Shown piece by piece: positions 7,763-15,985 of a DNA stretch of 64,000 nt. Position numbers and translations under genes: made by a program. The first letter of the stretch is position 1. Every line of letters starts with the position of its first letter. Source of the DNA: Solobacterium sp. (GTDB lineage Bacteria; Bacillota_I; Bacilli_A; Erysipelotrichales; Erysipelotrichaceae); contig JABZMB010000001.1 in the NCBI GenBank assembly GCA_015256455.1, positions 62,001 to 126,000 on the forward strand. The letters are read 5' to 3'. The notes under the pieces were generated by a model. The model was not told the origin of the DNA, searched no databases, and saw nothing but the letters and a program-made list of their open reading frames with translations.

Positions 7763-9492
7763 GCTTGCACCTCCAGTTTGTTTTGTTCTTCTACAAGATC
7801 TCGGTAAAGCCTATGATTCTTCATGAGTTCATCATGATTTCCAATTTCTTCCACAGCACCTGCACGTAACACAATGATTTGATCTGCATTTCGTATCGCA
7901 GATAGACGATGTGAAATAATAATGAGCGTACGCTTCTTCGATAATTTATCAATGCAGTCCCATATTATCTTTTCACTTTCAGGATCAACTGCAGAAGTCG
8001 CCTCATCAAAGATGATATACTCCGCATCTGTTAATAGTGCCCTAGCGATACCCATCATCTGTTTTTGACCACCAGATAAATTTGATCCAAACTCACTTAC
8101 CATCGTGTCTAAACCATCAGACATTTTTTGTATATGCTTATCTAGGCTAACCTCATGTAGCACCTGCCAAAGTTGTTCATCACTTGCGAATGGATTTGCG
8201 ACTAATAGATTATTACGAATTGTATCATTAAATAAATTGACTGTTTGTGGGACCATTACAATATATTTTGCGATTTCTTCACGATTCATGCATGCATAAT
8301 CTTTTCCATTCAGATATATAGCTCCACTTGACGGATAGATAAACTTCATTAACATCGACGCAATTGTACTCTTACCACAACCAGATAATCCTACTAAAGC
8401 TGTAGTCTTTGATTTTTCAATCTCGATGTTTATATTCTGTAATACTTCTTTTCTACCTTCATATGAAAAAGAAACATCCTTTAACAAGATACCTTCTTGA
8501 TAGCTATCTTGTTTTTTATTTTGTCTTATTTTCTCAGATTCTACCGCAAGGATTTCTTCTGCACGGGTTGCGGCAGAAACAGCAGTTAATGCATCATGAG
8601 TTGCGGACATTAGTTGACGAATTGAGCCAAAATAACTATACCCTAACAATAAAATCATTAGCACACTACTTAGATCCATTGTTTTATTTACGAATCCATT
8701 TATAGCTATGAATACACAGAGAAATAATGTAATGTAGATGATTCCTTCAGTTACTAGGAATGATGTGAAATTCACCTTCATGAATTCATTAATCTGACGA
8801 TTCAGATAGTCAGCTTTTTCTCCTAATACTTCCGCATGTTTATCCGATTGGTCAAATAGCTTTAACGTTGAAAGACCTCGAATACTATCGAGGTAATAAC
8901 CTGTCATATCTTCCAGTGATTTCCAATATGACTTTCTAAGTTTCTCAATCCGATAACGAAACACATTATGTAATGGCAATAGCACAAAAGATACTACGAG
9001 TAGTATGCATGCAATGAAGAATGAACTCGGATATATCTTTGTAAACAAGTATACTGGCGCAATCACACTAAAGATTAAACTTGGTAAATACACGCTAAAG
9101 TATACTTGCATCTGTTCTACACCATCGACAGCTGATGTGATTGCGGAATTAGGACCAATCTTCTCAATATATCCGGCATCGAGTGACATCGTTTTTGTAA
9201 ATAACTTCTGACGTATAGACGAACGTGCTGCTGCTTGCACACGATATTCTAATTCTCCCTGGATTAATTGAAAAACAAAAATCAGTATTGATACGATGAT
9301 AATCTGAATAACTACATTTCGTATTTCATCATGCGTAAATGTCGGACTCATCATATTTCCCAAGAAATAGGAAATATTACTTGCAAAGTTTGTTATCATC
9401 ACAAGCGAGCATACGCGTATCACTACTAGTGAAATTATCCATACCCAAAGACCTTTTGTCATCTTTAGTAATGTTTTATCGAGTAATAACAT
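7759..9492 (-). CDS. ABC exporter half-transporter, CydD-like
   Basis: 577 residues with an N-terminal six-segment membrane domain and a C-terminal ATPase: Walker A GLSGCGKST, signature LSGGQKQMMGIARAL, Walker B YIIFDEATSAVD, then IISHR. ERVAPVY-like CydD features are seen in YFSVYLPSLIFSVIAPVYLF. It starts after a GTAGGAGG site and couples by ATGA overlap to the CydC-like partner. A glutaredoxin-like gene lies immediately upstream on the same strand, which supports a thiol-redox role. Assignment to CydD rather than another exporter is by resemblance only. Confidence 0.85.
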   Translation of the reverse strand: MLLLDKTLLKMTKGLWVWIISLVVIRVCSLVMITNFASNISYFLGNMMSPTFTHDEIRNVVIQIIIVSILIFVFQLIQGELEYRVQAAARSSIRQKLFTKTMSLDAGYIEKIGPNSAITSAVDGVEQMQVYFSVYLPSLIFSVIAPVYLFTKIYPSSFFIACILLVVSFVLLPLHNVFRYRIEKLRKSYWKSLEDMTGYYLDSIRGLSTLKLFDQSDKHAEVLGEKADYLNRQINEFMKVNFTSFLVTEGIIYITLFLCVFIAINGFVNKTMDLSSVLMILLLGYSYFGSIRQLMSATHDALTAVSAATRAEEILAVESEKIRQNKKQDSYQEGILLKDVSFSYEGRKEVLQNINIEIEKSKTTALVGLSGCGKSTIASMLMKFIYPSSGAIYLNGKDYACMNREEIAKYIVMVPQTVNLFNDTIRNNLLVANPFASDEQLWQVLHEVSLDKHIQKMSDGLDTMVSEFGSNLSGGQKQMMGIARALLTDAEYIIFDEATSAVDPESEKIIWDCIDKLSKKRTLIIISHRLSAIRNADQIIVLRAGAVEEIGNHDELMKNHRLYRDLVEEQNKLEVQA

Positions 9493-9504
9493 TCTACCTC
9501 CTAC

Positions 9505-9533
9505 TTAAAAAAGGAATCTTTACTGGATTCCTT
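9505..9533 (-). terminator. terminator between glutaredoxin-like gene and exporter operon
   Basis: Stem AAGGAATC (9511-9518) / GATTCCTT (9526-9533), T run on the minus strand. It sits 5' of the cydD-like ribosome-binding site and could act as an attenuator for the exporter. Confidence 0.7.
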
Positions 9534-9541
9534 ATCAAAAA

Positions 9542-9817
9542 CTATTTAGCAGCTTCAAATACTTTACGCACTTGTTCCTTGCATTCTGCATACTTTTCGA
9601 ATAAATGTGCTTCATAGATTTTCTGATCACCAATCCACATACATGGAACTGCGTGATAATCATAATTCGCAATGATTTCTGGATGTTCATTTTCATCAAT
9701 CATATCAATTTCGATATTCTTATATTCTGGATTCTCTGCTCTAAGTTCTTCAATTGCCTTATTTGCATTCTTGCAGTATGGGCATGAAGGTAGATGGAAA
9801 TAAGTAATTTTCTTCAT
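9542..9817 (-). CDS. glutaredoxin/thioredoxin-fold protein
   Basis: 91 residues with a redox motif CPYC at the start of the first helix (SCPYCKNANKAI) and the cis-proline segment HAVPCMWIG typical of glutaredoxin-like proteins. Cytosolic, no signal. It probably reduces disulfides or glutathione-like mixed disulfides. It lies just upstream of the CydDC-like exporter, consistent with a low-molecular-weight thiol theme. The ribosome-binding site is GAGGTAA. Confidence 0.88.
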   Translation of the reverse strand: MKKITYFHLPSCPYCKNANKAIEELRAENPEYKNIEIDMIDENEHPEIIANYDYHAVPCMWIGDQKIYEAHLFEKYAECKEQVRKVFEAAK

Positions 9818-9877
9818 ATTTTTTACCTCTATGTACCTATTTTACTATTTTTTGTTTAATTTTATAGTGAAATGCTT

Positions 9878-11125
9878 TTAGTTTGTATTTCGTTCAATAC
9901 GCGTACTATTCATCTTAGAGAAGATAATTGTCTGCGCTTTATATAGTCCTGAATAGCCAGAAACAATATAACTGATTGCAACCGCAATCAATAAGAATGA
10001 ACTAGCTTGGAAGTTAAATAATTCAAACCCAATCAGCAATGATGTGATTGGACAGTTTGTAACTCCACAGAATACCGCAACCATACCTACTTCAGCCCAT
10101 AAACCAGCAGGTAGTCCAAAGATTGTACCAAATGTACTACCAAGCATAGCACCAATAATTAAGGATGGAATGATTTCACCACCCTTGTATCCAGATGAAA
10201 GCGTGACTGATGTAAAGAGTATCTTGAGTAAGAATGCATAGAGAGGAACATTCCCTTCTAATGCACGTTCAATCATATGTGCACCAACACCATTATAATC
10301 TTGATTACCTACTAGCAGTGTTAACACGATAATAATTACAGCACCTACAATTGCACGTACATATGCATTTTCAATCATCGCAAATATATGGTGTGTCTTA
10401 TGTAAACTATATACAAATAAGCGGCTAACTAAACCAGCTAATAGTGATAGAACAATGACTGCAATCGCTGTCATTGCATCTAAGTTAGGAACTGTTCCTA
10501 TATGATGCATAGGCTCTACAAGATTCAATGCAATAGCGACGCTATGTCCAATCAGTGATGCGATAGCACATGGAAGTAATGCCGCATATTGCATATATCC
10601 TACATGTACAACTTCGAGTGGGAAAATAGCCGCTGTTAGTGGTGTTCCAAATAAAGCCGAGAAACAACCAGACATACCTGCCATGATTAATGTTTTTTTA
10701 TCATCTTCTTTTAAACGAAGTGCCTTTGATACAAAGCTACCAACACTACCACCAATCTGTAGTGCTGCACCCTCACGTCCAGCAGAACCACCAAATAAGT
10801 GTGTAATAACAGAAGAAACAAAGATGAGTGGCCCAACACGTACTGGTAAATGGGGTTCAGAGTGAATCGAATTGATGACTAAGTCTGTTCCTGCATCTTT
10901 ATATTTTGCTAGTTGATATAGTAGCACGATTATTATACCACCGAGTGGTAGTAAATAGATGAGCCATGGATATTGTATTCTTAGATTAATAACACTGTTT
11001 ACACACACAGTAAATAAGGTGCCGATAGTACCTGCAACAAGTCCAACGATTGCCGCATATATCAGAATACGTATAAAGTCTATATTTTGTTTCAGATTTA
11101 ACTTCTTCTCATTCATATTTGTCAT
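9878..11125 (-). CDS. CLC-family chloride/fluoride transporter
   Basis: 415 residues, polytopic membrane protein. The CLC gating-glutamate motif is FGGSAGREGAALQIGG. The segments THLFGGSAGREG, FGTPLTAAIFPLEV and SSGYKGGEIIPSLIIGAMLG resemble the branch that includes fluoride/proton antiporters (CLC-F) more than E. coli ClcA, and the usual GSGIP anion motif is replaced by DAGTDLVINSI. No cytosolic CBS domains. It has a promoter at 11150-11179 and a GAGGGAG ribosome-binding site that sets the start. No fluoride riboswitch is seen in its leader. Anion specificity is an inference. Confidence 0.88.
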   Translation of the reverse strand: MTNMNEKKLNLKQNIDFIRILIYAAIVGLVAGTIGTLFTVCVNSVINLRIQYPWLIYLLPLGGIIIVLLYQLAKYKDAGTDLVINSIHSEPHLPVRVGPLIFVSSVITHLFGGSAGREGAALQIGGSVGSFVSKALRLKEDDKKTLIMAGMSGCFSALFGTPLTAAIFPLEVVHVGYMQYAALLPCAIASLIGHSVAIALNLVEPMHHIGTVPNLDAMTAIAVIVLSLLAGLVSRLFVYSLHKTHHIFAMIENAYVRAIVGAVIIIVLTLLVGNQDYNGVGAHMIERALEGNVPLYAFLLKILFTSVTLSSGYKGGEIIPSLIIGAMLGSTFGTIFGLPAGLWAEVGMVAVFCGVTNCPITSLLIGFELFNFQASSFLLIAVAISYIVSGYSGLYKAQTIIFSKMNSTRIERNTN

Positions 11126-11149
11126 AACTTACTCCCTCTTGCGTACCAT

Positions 11150-11179
11150 ACTATAACAGATTTATTTTTGGATTGTAAA
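11150..11179 (-). promoter_or_regulatory. promoter of the CLC gene
   Basis: Minus strand TTTACA (11174-11179), 18 bp, TATAGT (11150-11155). A 7-bp inverted repeat TGGATTG...CAATCCA spans its upstream side (about 11169-11205). Confidence 0.5.
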
Positions 11180-11207
11180 ACTGTATTAATGATACAACCA
11201 ATCCACC

Positions 11208-11242
11208 AAAAAAGTACGTATGGATTTAATTTACATACATAC
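11208..11242 (-). terminator. terminator of the flavinylated reductase gene
   Basis: Minus-strand stem GTATGTATG (11234-11242) / CATACGTAC (11214-11222) with one G-U pair, followed by TTTTTT. Confidence 0.75.
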
Positions 11243-11252
11243 TCCTTTGTAA

Positions 11253-13055
11253 TTATTCCTGTAATGCATTTACAATTTCATCTGCGACATATTTCCCAGA
11301 CACAAATGCCCATGCAAGACCCGCTCCACCTGGCATCTTTTCACCAAATACATTCCCTGCAACACTTCCTACCGCAAAGACATTTGGCTGCGCTAGTCCA
11401 TTACCATCTAATAGATTCAAGTGATTGTCCACCTTTAAACCACCTGTTGTCTCATAGCGATATTTATTGAGTGGAATAATGCATGTTGGTTTTTCTGGAT
11501 CTATTTTACCCATTGTATTAGTGCTTGAAGCATCTATTTCAAGGTTATGAAAGCTAATCGTTTCTAATAATTTCTGCGCATCTAAATCAGCAGAAACTGC
11601 AGCTTCGCTTAGTGTTTCTCCACTAAATGGCACAATACCGTACATGGACTCTAAATACTTTTCTTCTGATTTTGTGATTGTCGCAGTGGATAGTAGCTTC
11701 TTCTTCCATTCTTGATATACTTCCTCATTCATCACAAGATAGGAAGTCGCATTGTTCTGATTATGGATTGCGTCTGAGATTTGATTATATGGTTCTGTTT
11801 CATCGATGAAACGTTCTCCCGTATTGTTGACTAATGCAACTCCTTTGGAGAGAATCGATTTTGTCGCAAGATAGGTATCCAATGTAATATCACGTACACT
11901 ATATCCTAAATAGTTATAAATAACTGAACCATCTTCTATTTGATACGGATGTTCTGTATCTTTCGCTAAAGCTAATGCATCACCTGTATTTGTAGTAAGA
12001 CCTAAATAATTTGAGTTATGATCACGATCTGGAATCATATTTAAATTACCCGCAGCTGTACCAGTCGCTAAAACAACATACTTTGAAGTTGTTTCAATAA
12101 TATCACCATTCGATTTTTTAGCTCTTACGCCGATGACTTTACCTTCTTCATCATAACGTAGTCCAATGATACCTGCATTCGTATGAACACTAGCTCCAGA
12201 GACTTTCACTTCTTTTTGAAGTAATTCATCAATTTCACCACTCGATTCATCATATAACATAACAGAATTGAGGGCTAAACCATCTGTAGGAATATATCCA
12301 GTCTTCTTATCAAAGGTAATCCCCAAAATCTTAGATTGCCAATCGACCGTCTCACCGATATTATCTTCTAATATCTGTGTTAGAGCTGCGTTGTTTGTCT
12401 GATTACTATAGGCTGCGATATCTTCCGCAAGCGGTTCAGATGGATCAATATCAAATAGGTTTAGTTTTGTAGAGCCTGCTACGATTTGACCACTATTTGC
12501 ATAGTAGCGTAAGGAGCCACCAATCTCACTATCCTTTTCAATCAGGCTTGTCTTATAACCCATTTCCTGTAGTCGTAGTACAGTTGCGATACCTGCTGCA
12601 CCACCACCTACGACAGTTACATCTGTATCTTCTTGAATCATCTTTTCTTTATTCTTACCTGTACAATCCTTTTGCCACTCATCGACATTACCATTTGCAG
12701 CAGTAATTGCATTACCAATTGCTTCAATGACTGCTTTTGAGGTCTGGGTTGCACCTGTAGAAACATCTACATTTAAAGATTGCTCACTGATGACATATTC
12801 CGGGATCTTAGTCAAAGCCGCATCAGATACTGCTTTTGTCTCTTGTTGATCTGTAATAATGACATTTGTTAAAACACCATTCCGAAAAGAAGCAGATACT
12901 GTCACATATCCATTATAGCCAGTACCAATACCTGTATAGTTACCATCATTGACTGTATGTGTAGTAGCAGATTCTTTCTTAGGTGCACAACCTATCAATG
13001 ACACACCAAGAATAAAAGCTATGCTAGTTTTACAAACTTTATTTAGTATATTCAT
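11253..13055 (-). CDS. FMN-binding/FAD-dependent lipoprotein reductase (fumarate/urocanate reductase-like)
   Basis: 600 residues. The lipoprotein signal ends in SLIGC (Cys23). An FMN_bind domain (about 35-120) has the ApbE flavinylation motif DVSTGATQTS. It is followed by a flavocytochrome-c-type FAD domain starting at DVTVVGGGAAGIATV and ending with QPNVFAVGSVAG and GEKMPGGAGLAWAF. This is the architecture of extracellular flavin reductases that use fumarate, urocanate or other enoates as terminal acceptors. Substrate cannot be assigned from the sequence. No cytochrome domain is present. A second FMN_bind lipoprotein at 2327-2671 could be an electron donor. The start has TATAAT 6 nt upstream and no ribosome-binding site. 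Confidence 0.9.
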   Translation of the reverse strand: MNILNKVCKTSIAFILGVSLIGCAPKKESATTHTVNDGNYTGIGTGYNGYVTVSASFRNGVLTNVIITDQQETKAVSDAALTKIPEYVISEQSLNVDVSTGATQTSKAVIEAIGNAITAANGNVDEWQKDCTGKNKEKMIQEDTDVTVVGGGAAGIATVLRLQEMGYKTSLIEKDSEIGGSLRYYANSGQIVAGSTKLNLFDIDPSEPLAEDIAAYSNQTNNAALTQILEDNIGETVDWQSKILGITFDKKTGYIPTDGLALNSVMLYDESSGEIDELLQKEVKVSGASVHTNAGIIGLRYDEEGKVIGVRAKKSNGDIIETTSKYVVLATGTAAGNLNMIPDRDHNSNYLGLTTNTGDALALAKDTEHPYQIEDGSVIYNYLGYSVRDITLDTYLATKSILSKGVALVNNTGERFIDETEPYNQISDAIHNQNNATSYLVMNEEVYQEWKKKLLSTATITKSEEKYLESMYGIVPFSGETLSEAAVSADLDAQKLLETISFHNLEIDASSTNTMGKIDPEKPTCIIPLNKYRYETTGGLKVDNHLNLLDGNGLAQPNVFAVGSVAGNVFGEKMPGGAGLAWAFVSGKYVADEIVNALQE

Positions 13056-13061
13056 AGAGAT

Positions 13062-13067
13062 ATTATA
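13062..13067 (-). promoter_or_regulatory. extended -10 element 6 nt before the reductase ATG (leaderless arrangement)
   Basis: Minus strand TGATATAAT, then ATCTCT, then ATG at 13055. The TGn extension can replace a -35. No Shine-Dalgarno. Confidence 0.55.
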
Positions 13068-13160
13068 TCATTTAATAAATCAAGTGAAATATGTGATTCA
13101 ACCCATCATTTATTCAGATAATGTTCACATAGTGTTCTTATTCTTTTAACATATAGACTT

Positions 13161-13330
13161 TATAGTAATAACTGTAAACAGAAAGGAGAACTAAGAATAA
13201 AGTTACTAAAGAGTAACTAAAAATGCAGTAGTAATTAAATTATTTCTTAAATTCATAAATTCCCCCCAATTTATAAAAATAATAATATGTTTTACTTAAC
13301 CATCGGCTCCCCACCGATGGTTATTTTATA
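13161..13330 (+). ncRNA. candidate leader RNA or small RNA upstream of the LD-carboxypeptidase
   Basis: This fills most of the 300-bp gap 13056-13356. TATAGT at 13161-13166 could be a -10. An orphan AAAGGAG (13182-13188) has no start codon at useful spacing. A perfect hairpin AGTTACT/AGTAACT spans 13201-13218. A terminator-like stem AACCATCGG/CCGATGGTT (13298-13306, 13314-13322) is followed by ATTTTATAT. The hairpin ends just before a TATAAT (13331-13336) and the gene's ribosome-binding site. Either an independent small RNA or an attenuator leader; no known class recognised. Confidence 0.35.
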
Positions 13331-13356
13331 TATAATACGATTTAAGGAGACCAACT

Positions 13357-14340
13357 ATGAAATATCCTAAATTTATAAAGCAAGGTAGCACAATTGGTAT
13401 TTGCGCTCCAAGTTCAGGCGTTGGCAAGTTTGTGCAGAAATTTCAACGTTCCATTGATAACCTGCATGCGTATGGCTATCAGACAAAAGAAACTGCGTCT
13501 GTTCGAAGTGAAAGTGAACCAAGCAATTCTTCAACCATTCGTGCAAAGGAAGTCGAAGAGCTACTACTTGATAAAGATGTAGATATGATTATGGCCGCAA
13601 CGGGAGGAGATTTCTTGTTTGATATCCTACCTCACTTAAATCCATCTGTTATTCAAGAGAACATAAAGTGGATTATGGGTGCTTCTGATCCAACAGGCCT
13701 TGTTTACCCAATTACTACGAAGTATGATATCGCAACACTCTATGGAGAAAATGCTGGCGATTATTACGCAACACCTACGCCTGATTATCTACAAGGAAAT
13801 CTAGCAATATTAAAAGGTGATTTAGTCGTACAAACGAATTACCCAAGACGTATGGAACAACCACCATTCTTTTGCGATGATATCGTCTATGATAAAGAAA
13901 ATGTTTGGAAATCTACATTAAATACAATTGATGTAGAAGGAAGATGTATTGGTGGATGTATCGATGTACTAAAAGATTTAATTGGCACACCACATGATGG
14001 TACATTAGATTTTATCGAACGTTATCGCAATGATGGTATTATTTGGTACTTCGATAACTTCGCAATGAATAGCGAAACACTCTATCGAACCCTTCTACAG
14101 ATGAAATATATGGGATGGTTTGAAACAACCAAAGCCATCATCATCGGAAGAACTTGTTTTGAATCCAATAGTACTGGCTTAAGTTATAAAGACGCAATCA
14201 AACATGCATTACAAGATATACCAGTTATTTATGATGCGGATATTGGACATACTGTCCCACGCATCACAATGATCAATGGCGCTATCTTACACTTACAGTA
14301 CGAAAATGGAAAAGCAGCTCTACAATTCAAACTAAAATAA
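13357..14340 (+). CDS. LD-carboxypeptidase / MccF-like peptidase (family S66)
   Basis: 327 residues, cytosolic. Family S66 serine peptidases cut L,D-bonds of recycled muropeptides (LdcA) or inactivate peptide-nucleotide antibiotics (MccF). The N-terminal block GSTIGICAPSSGV is typical. The nucleophile block is GASDPTGLVY, the middle block GRCIGGCIDVLKDLIGTP, and the C-terminal catalytic His lies in DIGHTVPRITMINGA. The long form with an inserted segment (about residues 165-200) is more like MccF. AAGGAG ribosome-binding site 10 nt upstream; terminator downstream. Choice between recycling and immunity is open. Confidence 0.88.
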   Translation: MKYPKFIKQGSTIGICAPSSGVGKFVQKFQRSIDNLHAYGYQTKETASVRSESEPSNSSTIRAKEVEELLLDKDVDMIMAATGGDFLFDILPHLNPSVIQENIKWIMGASDPTGLVYPITTKYDIATLYGENAGDYYATPTPDYLQGNLAILKGDLVVQTNYPRRMEQPPFFCDDIVYDKENVWKSTLNTIDVEGRCIGGCIDVLKDLIGTPHDGTLDFIERYRNDGIIWYFDNFAMNSETLYRTLLQMKYMGWFETTKAIIIGRTCFESNSTGLSYKDAIKHALQDIPVIYDADIGHTVPRITMINGAILHLQYENGKAALQFKLK

Positions 14341-14362
14341 TAGGGTCTACACCCTATTATTT
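14338..14362. terminator. terminator between LD-carboxypeptidase and HEPN-CBS genes
   Basis: Stem AATAGGGT (14339-14346) / ACCCTATT (14351-14358), 4-nt loop, T run on the plus strand. The genes are convergent. Confidence 0.75.
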
Positions 14363-15052
14363 TTATGCATAAATTTTTAAGATATTTGGTAAGTCTGAAG
14401 TTGTAATAATACCAATAGGTTTTTCACTAGGCTTTCCAGATTCAGTGATTAGGATTGCCAGTAAAGTAATACCTTCTTCTCTAGCCTTATCAAAATAACG
14501 CAATACTATATCTACATTATTACTCTTAGAGGTAAACACAACCCTAGAGTTCTTCGTAGAAGATAATACATCAGATACGACTGTATCATCTGTTTTCCCT
14601 TGCATCGCAACTTTCGCAATTTCATCTAAGGTAATCATTCCCACAAAATTCTGTCCTTTATATACAGGTACTTTAGATGTATCCATCTCTTGCATAAGAT
14701 GAAACGCATCACGAATACTTGTATCGATATGTATTGTTTTTACTGGCATGCTTGCATACTTAAGAATGTCATGTGGTTCCGTTAATAACTTTGCGATTCG
14801 TTCAATATCTTCTGTAACACTATCGCATGGTTCAGCGATAATTTCTTTTTCACTACCACGGATATGAACGATTGCATTACGTAATTCATTATATTCACGT
14901 AGAGATTGTTGGTTAAGTGCGACAACTCTACTTCGATTAGCGCAGCGAGCTACAAGTTGTGAAAACGGAATGTACTTTGGTTGTTCTGCTAATTCGGCCA
15001 ATTTCTTCTCGCATTGCGCATACGCATTTAAAAATCTCTCAGCATTTGTCAT
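14363..15052 (-). CDS. HEPN-like domain fused to a CBS pair
   Basis: 229 residues, cytosolic. The C-terminal two-thirds (about 95-229) is a tandem CBS module, which in this family binds adenine nucleotides: repeat 1 PVKTIHIDTSIRDAFHLMQE to VGMITLDEIA, repeat 2 FTSKSNNVDIVLRYF to IGIITTSDLP. The helical N-terminus (about 1-75) carries LREYNELRNAIVH, with the RNxxxH motif (Arg58 to His63) of HEPN nucleases. A nucleotide-sensing RNase or a plain helical regulator are both possible. The ribosome-binding site is GAAGGAT. It is 14 bp downstream of the HAD gene and likely cotranscribed with it. Confidence 0.75.
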   Translation of the reverse strand: MTNAERFLNAYAQCEKKLAELAEQPKYIPFSQLVARCANRSRVVALNQQSLREYNELRNAIVHIRGSEKEIIAEPCDSVTEDIERIAKLLTEPHDILKYASMPVKTIHIDTSIRDAFHLMQEMDTSKVPVYKGQNFVGMITLDEIAKVAMQGKTDDTVVSDVLSSTKNSRVVFTSKSNNVDIVLRYFDKAREEGITLLAILITESGKPSEKPIGIITTSDLPNILKIYA

Positions 15053-15066
15053 AGATATATCCTTCT

Positions 15067-15903
15067 TTACTTGATTTTACCTTCCAAAGCTTCTAGGGCA
15101 CTATCTGCACTCATGTGATCGAGTATCATCTTCATCAATGTTTCCATTTCTGAACCTTCACTGTAATCTGCTTTTACCATGTAGTTTGCACGTTCTTCGC
15201 GGATCAGTTTTTCCGCAATCTTCTTTGCTTTTGCAGACTTCTCGTTATAGACCGCTACAGAACGACCACCATATTCTTTTATAAGACGCATGCAAGGTAC
15301 ATCTGTTAAACCATCTGCCACATAAACCATCTTTGTAAGTGGAATTGGACGTAACTTTGGATCAATATATGTATTTAAGTCTTCAGAATCATTCTCATCT
15401 AATACCTGTTTATTAATACGGAAGATATATTGTGTCTTTGTCGTGTAGTTTACGATTTGTGCTGGCCATCTTGCAAATCCATTTTCATCGTAGAAATAAC
15501 TACATGCATAGATATGTTTAAACTCATCCGCAACTGTTACATTCTCAATAATTTCTCTCATACCACTAGAGATAATGTAATGTTCTACTTCAAGTCCTAA
15601 TTTCTTACCATACTTGTTAATACGTTTAAACCAAGTATCAACCCCGTTATATAAAACAATGCCCTTTCCTACGCCTTCAAATTGTTGTTTTGTAAGTGGT
15701 TGATCCATCTCCTCAAATTTCTTCTGCAACATATAAAGATATGCACTAATCGCATCCATATGATGTTGTGAAGCTAGTTCAGTTACTTCTTTCCAGAAAT
15801 CTTTTGGGTTATCATAGCCTAAAGATGGTATTAAGCTATATTCCTGCATGTCTTTTCCACACAGTGTTTTATCAAAATCATATAAAATCGCTACTTTTGT
15901 CAT
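15067..15903 (-). CDS. HAD-superfamily phosphatase (phosphoserine-phosphatase-like)
   Basis: 278 residues. HAD motif I is YDFDKTLCG (residues 8-16), motif II a Ser in YIISSGMRE, motif III a Lys region, and motif IV VYVADGLTDVPCM. Built like PSP-type HAD enzymes with an inserted cap; substrate unknown. No ribosome-binding site; the TATAAT lies 6 nt before the ATG. It is followed closely by the HEPN-CBS gene. Confidence 0.85.
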   Translation of the reverse strand: MTKVAILYDFDKTLCGKDMQEYSLIPSLGYDNPKDFWKEVTELASQHHMDAISAYLYMLQKKFEEMDQPLTKQQFEGVGKGIVLYNGVDTWFKRINKYGKKLGLEVEHYIISSGMREIIENVTVADEFKHIYACSYFYDENGFARWPAQIVNYTTKTQYIFRINKQVLDENDSEDLNTYIDPKLRPIPLTKMVYVADGLTDVPCMRLIKEYGGRSVAVYNEKSAKAKKIAEKLIREERANYMVKADYSEGSEMETLMKMILDHMSADSALEALEGKIK

Positions 15904-15909
15904 GTGACT

Positions 15910-15915
15910 ATTATA
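15910..15915 (-). promoter_or_regulatory. extended -10 element 6 nt before the HAD ATG (leaderless arrangement)
   Basis: Minus strand TGATATAAT, then AGTCAC, then ATG at 15903. No Shine-Dalgarno. Confidence 0.55.
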
Positions 15916-15946
15916 TCACGCTGTATGATTCAAAGTTGCTAGATAA

Positions 15947-15979
15947 ACAAAAAGACAGAAGCTTTTACAGTTTCTGTCT
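15947..15979 (-). terminator. terminator of pepV
   Basis: Stem AGACAGAA (15953-15960) / TTCTGTCT (15972-15979) with a T run on the minus strand, just past the pepV stop. Confidence 0.75.
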
Positions 15980-15985
15980 ATTAAT

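Noticed and set aside
11126..11210. Fluoride riboswitch upstream of the CLC gene
   Set aside because: The conserved GGNGAUGG and CUGAUG blocks are not present; only a dyad and a promoter are seen.
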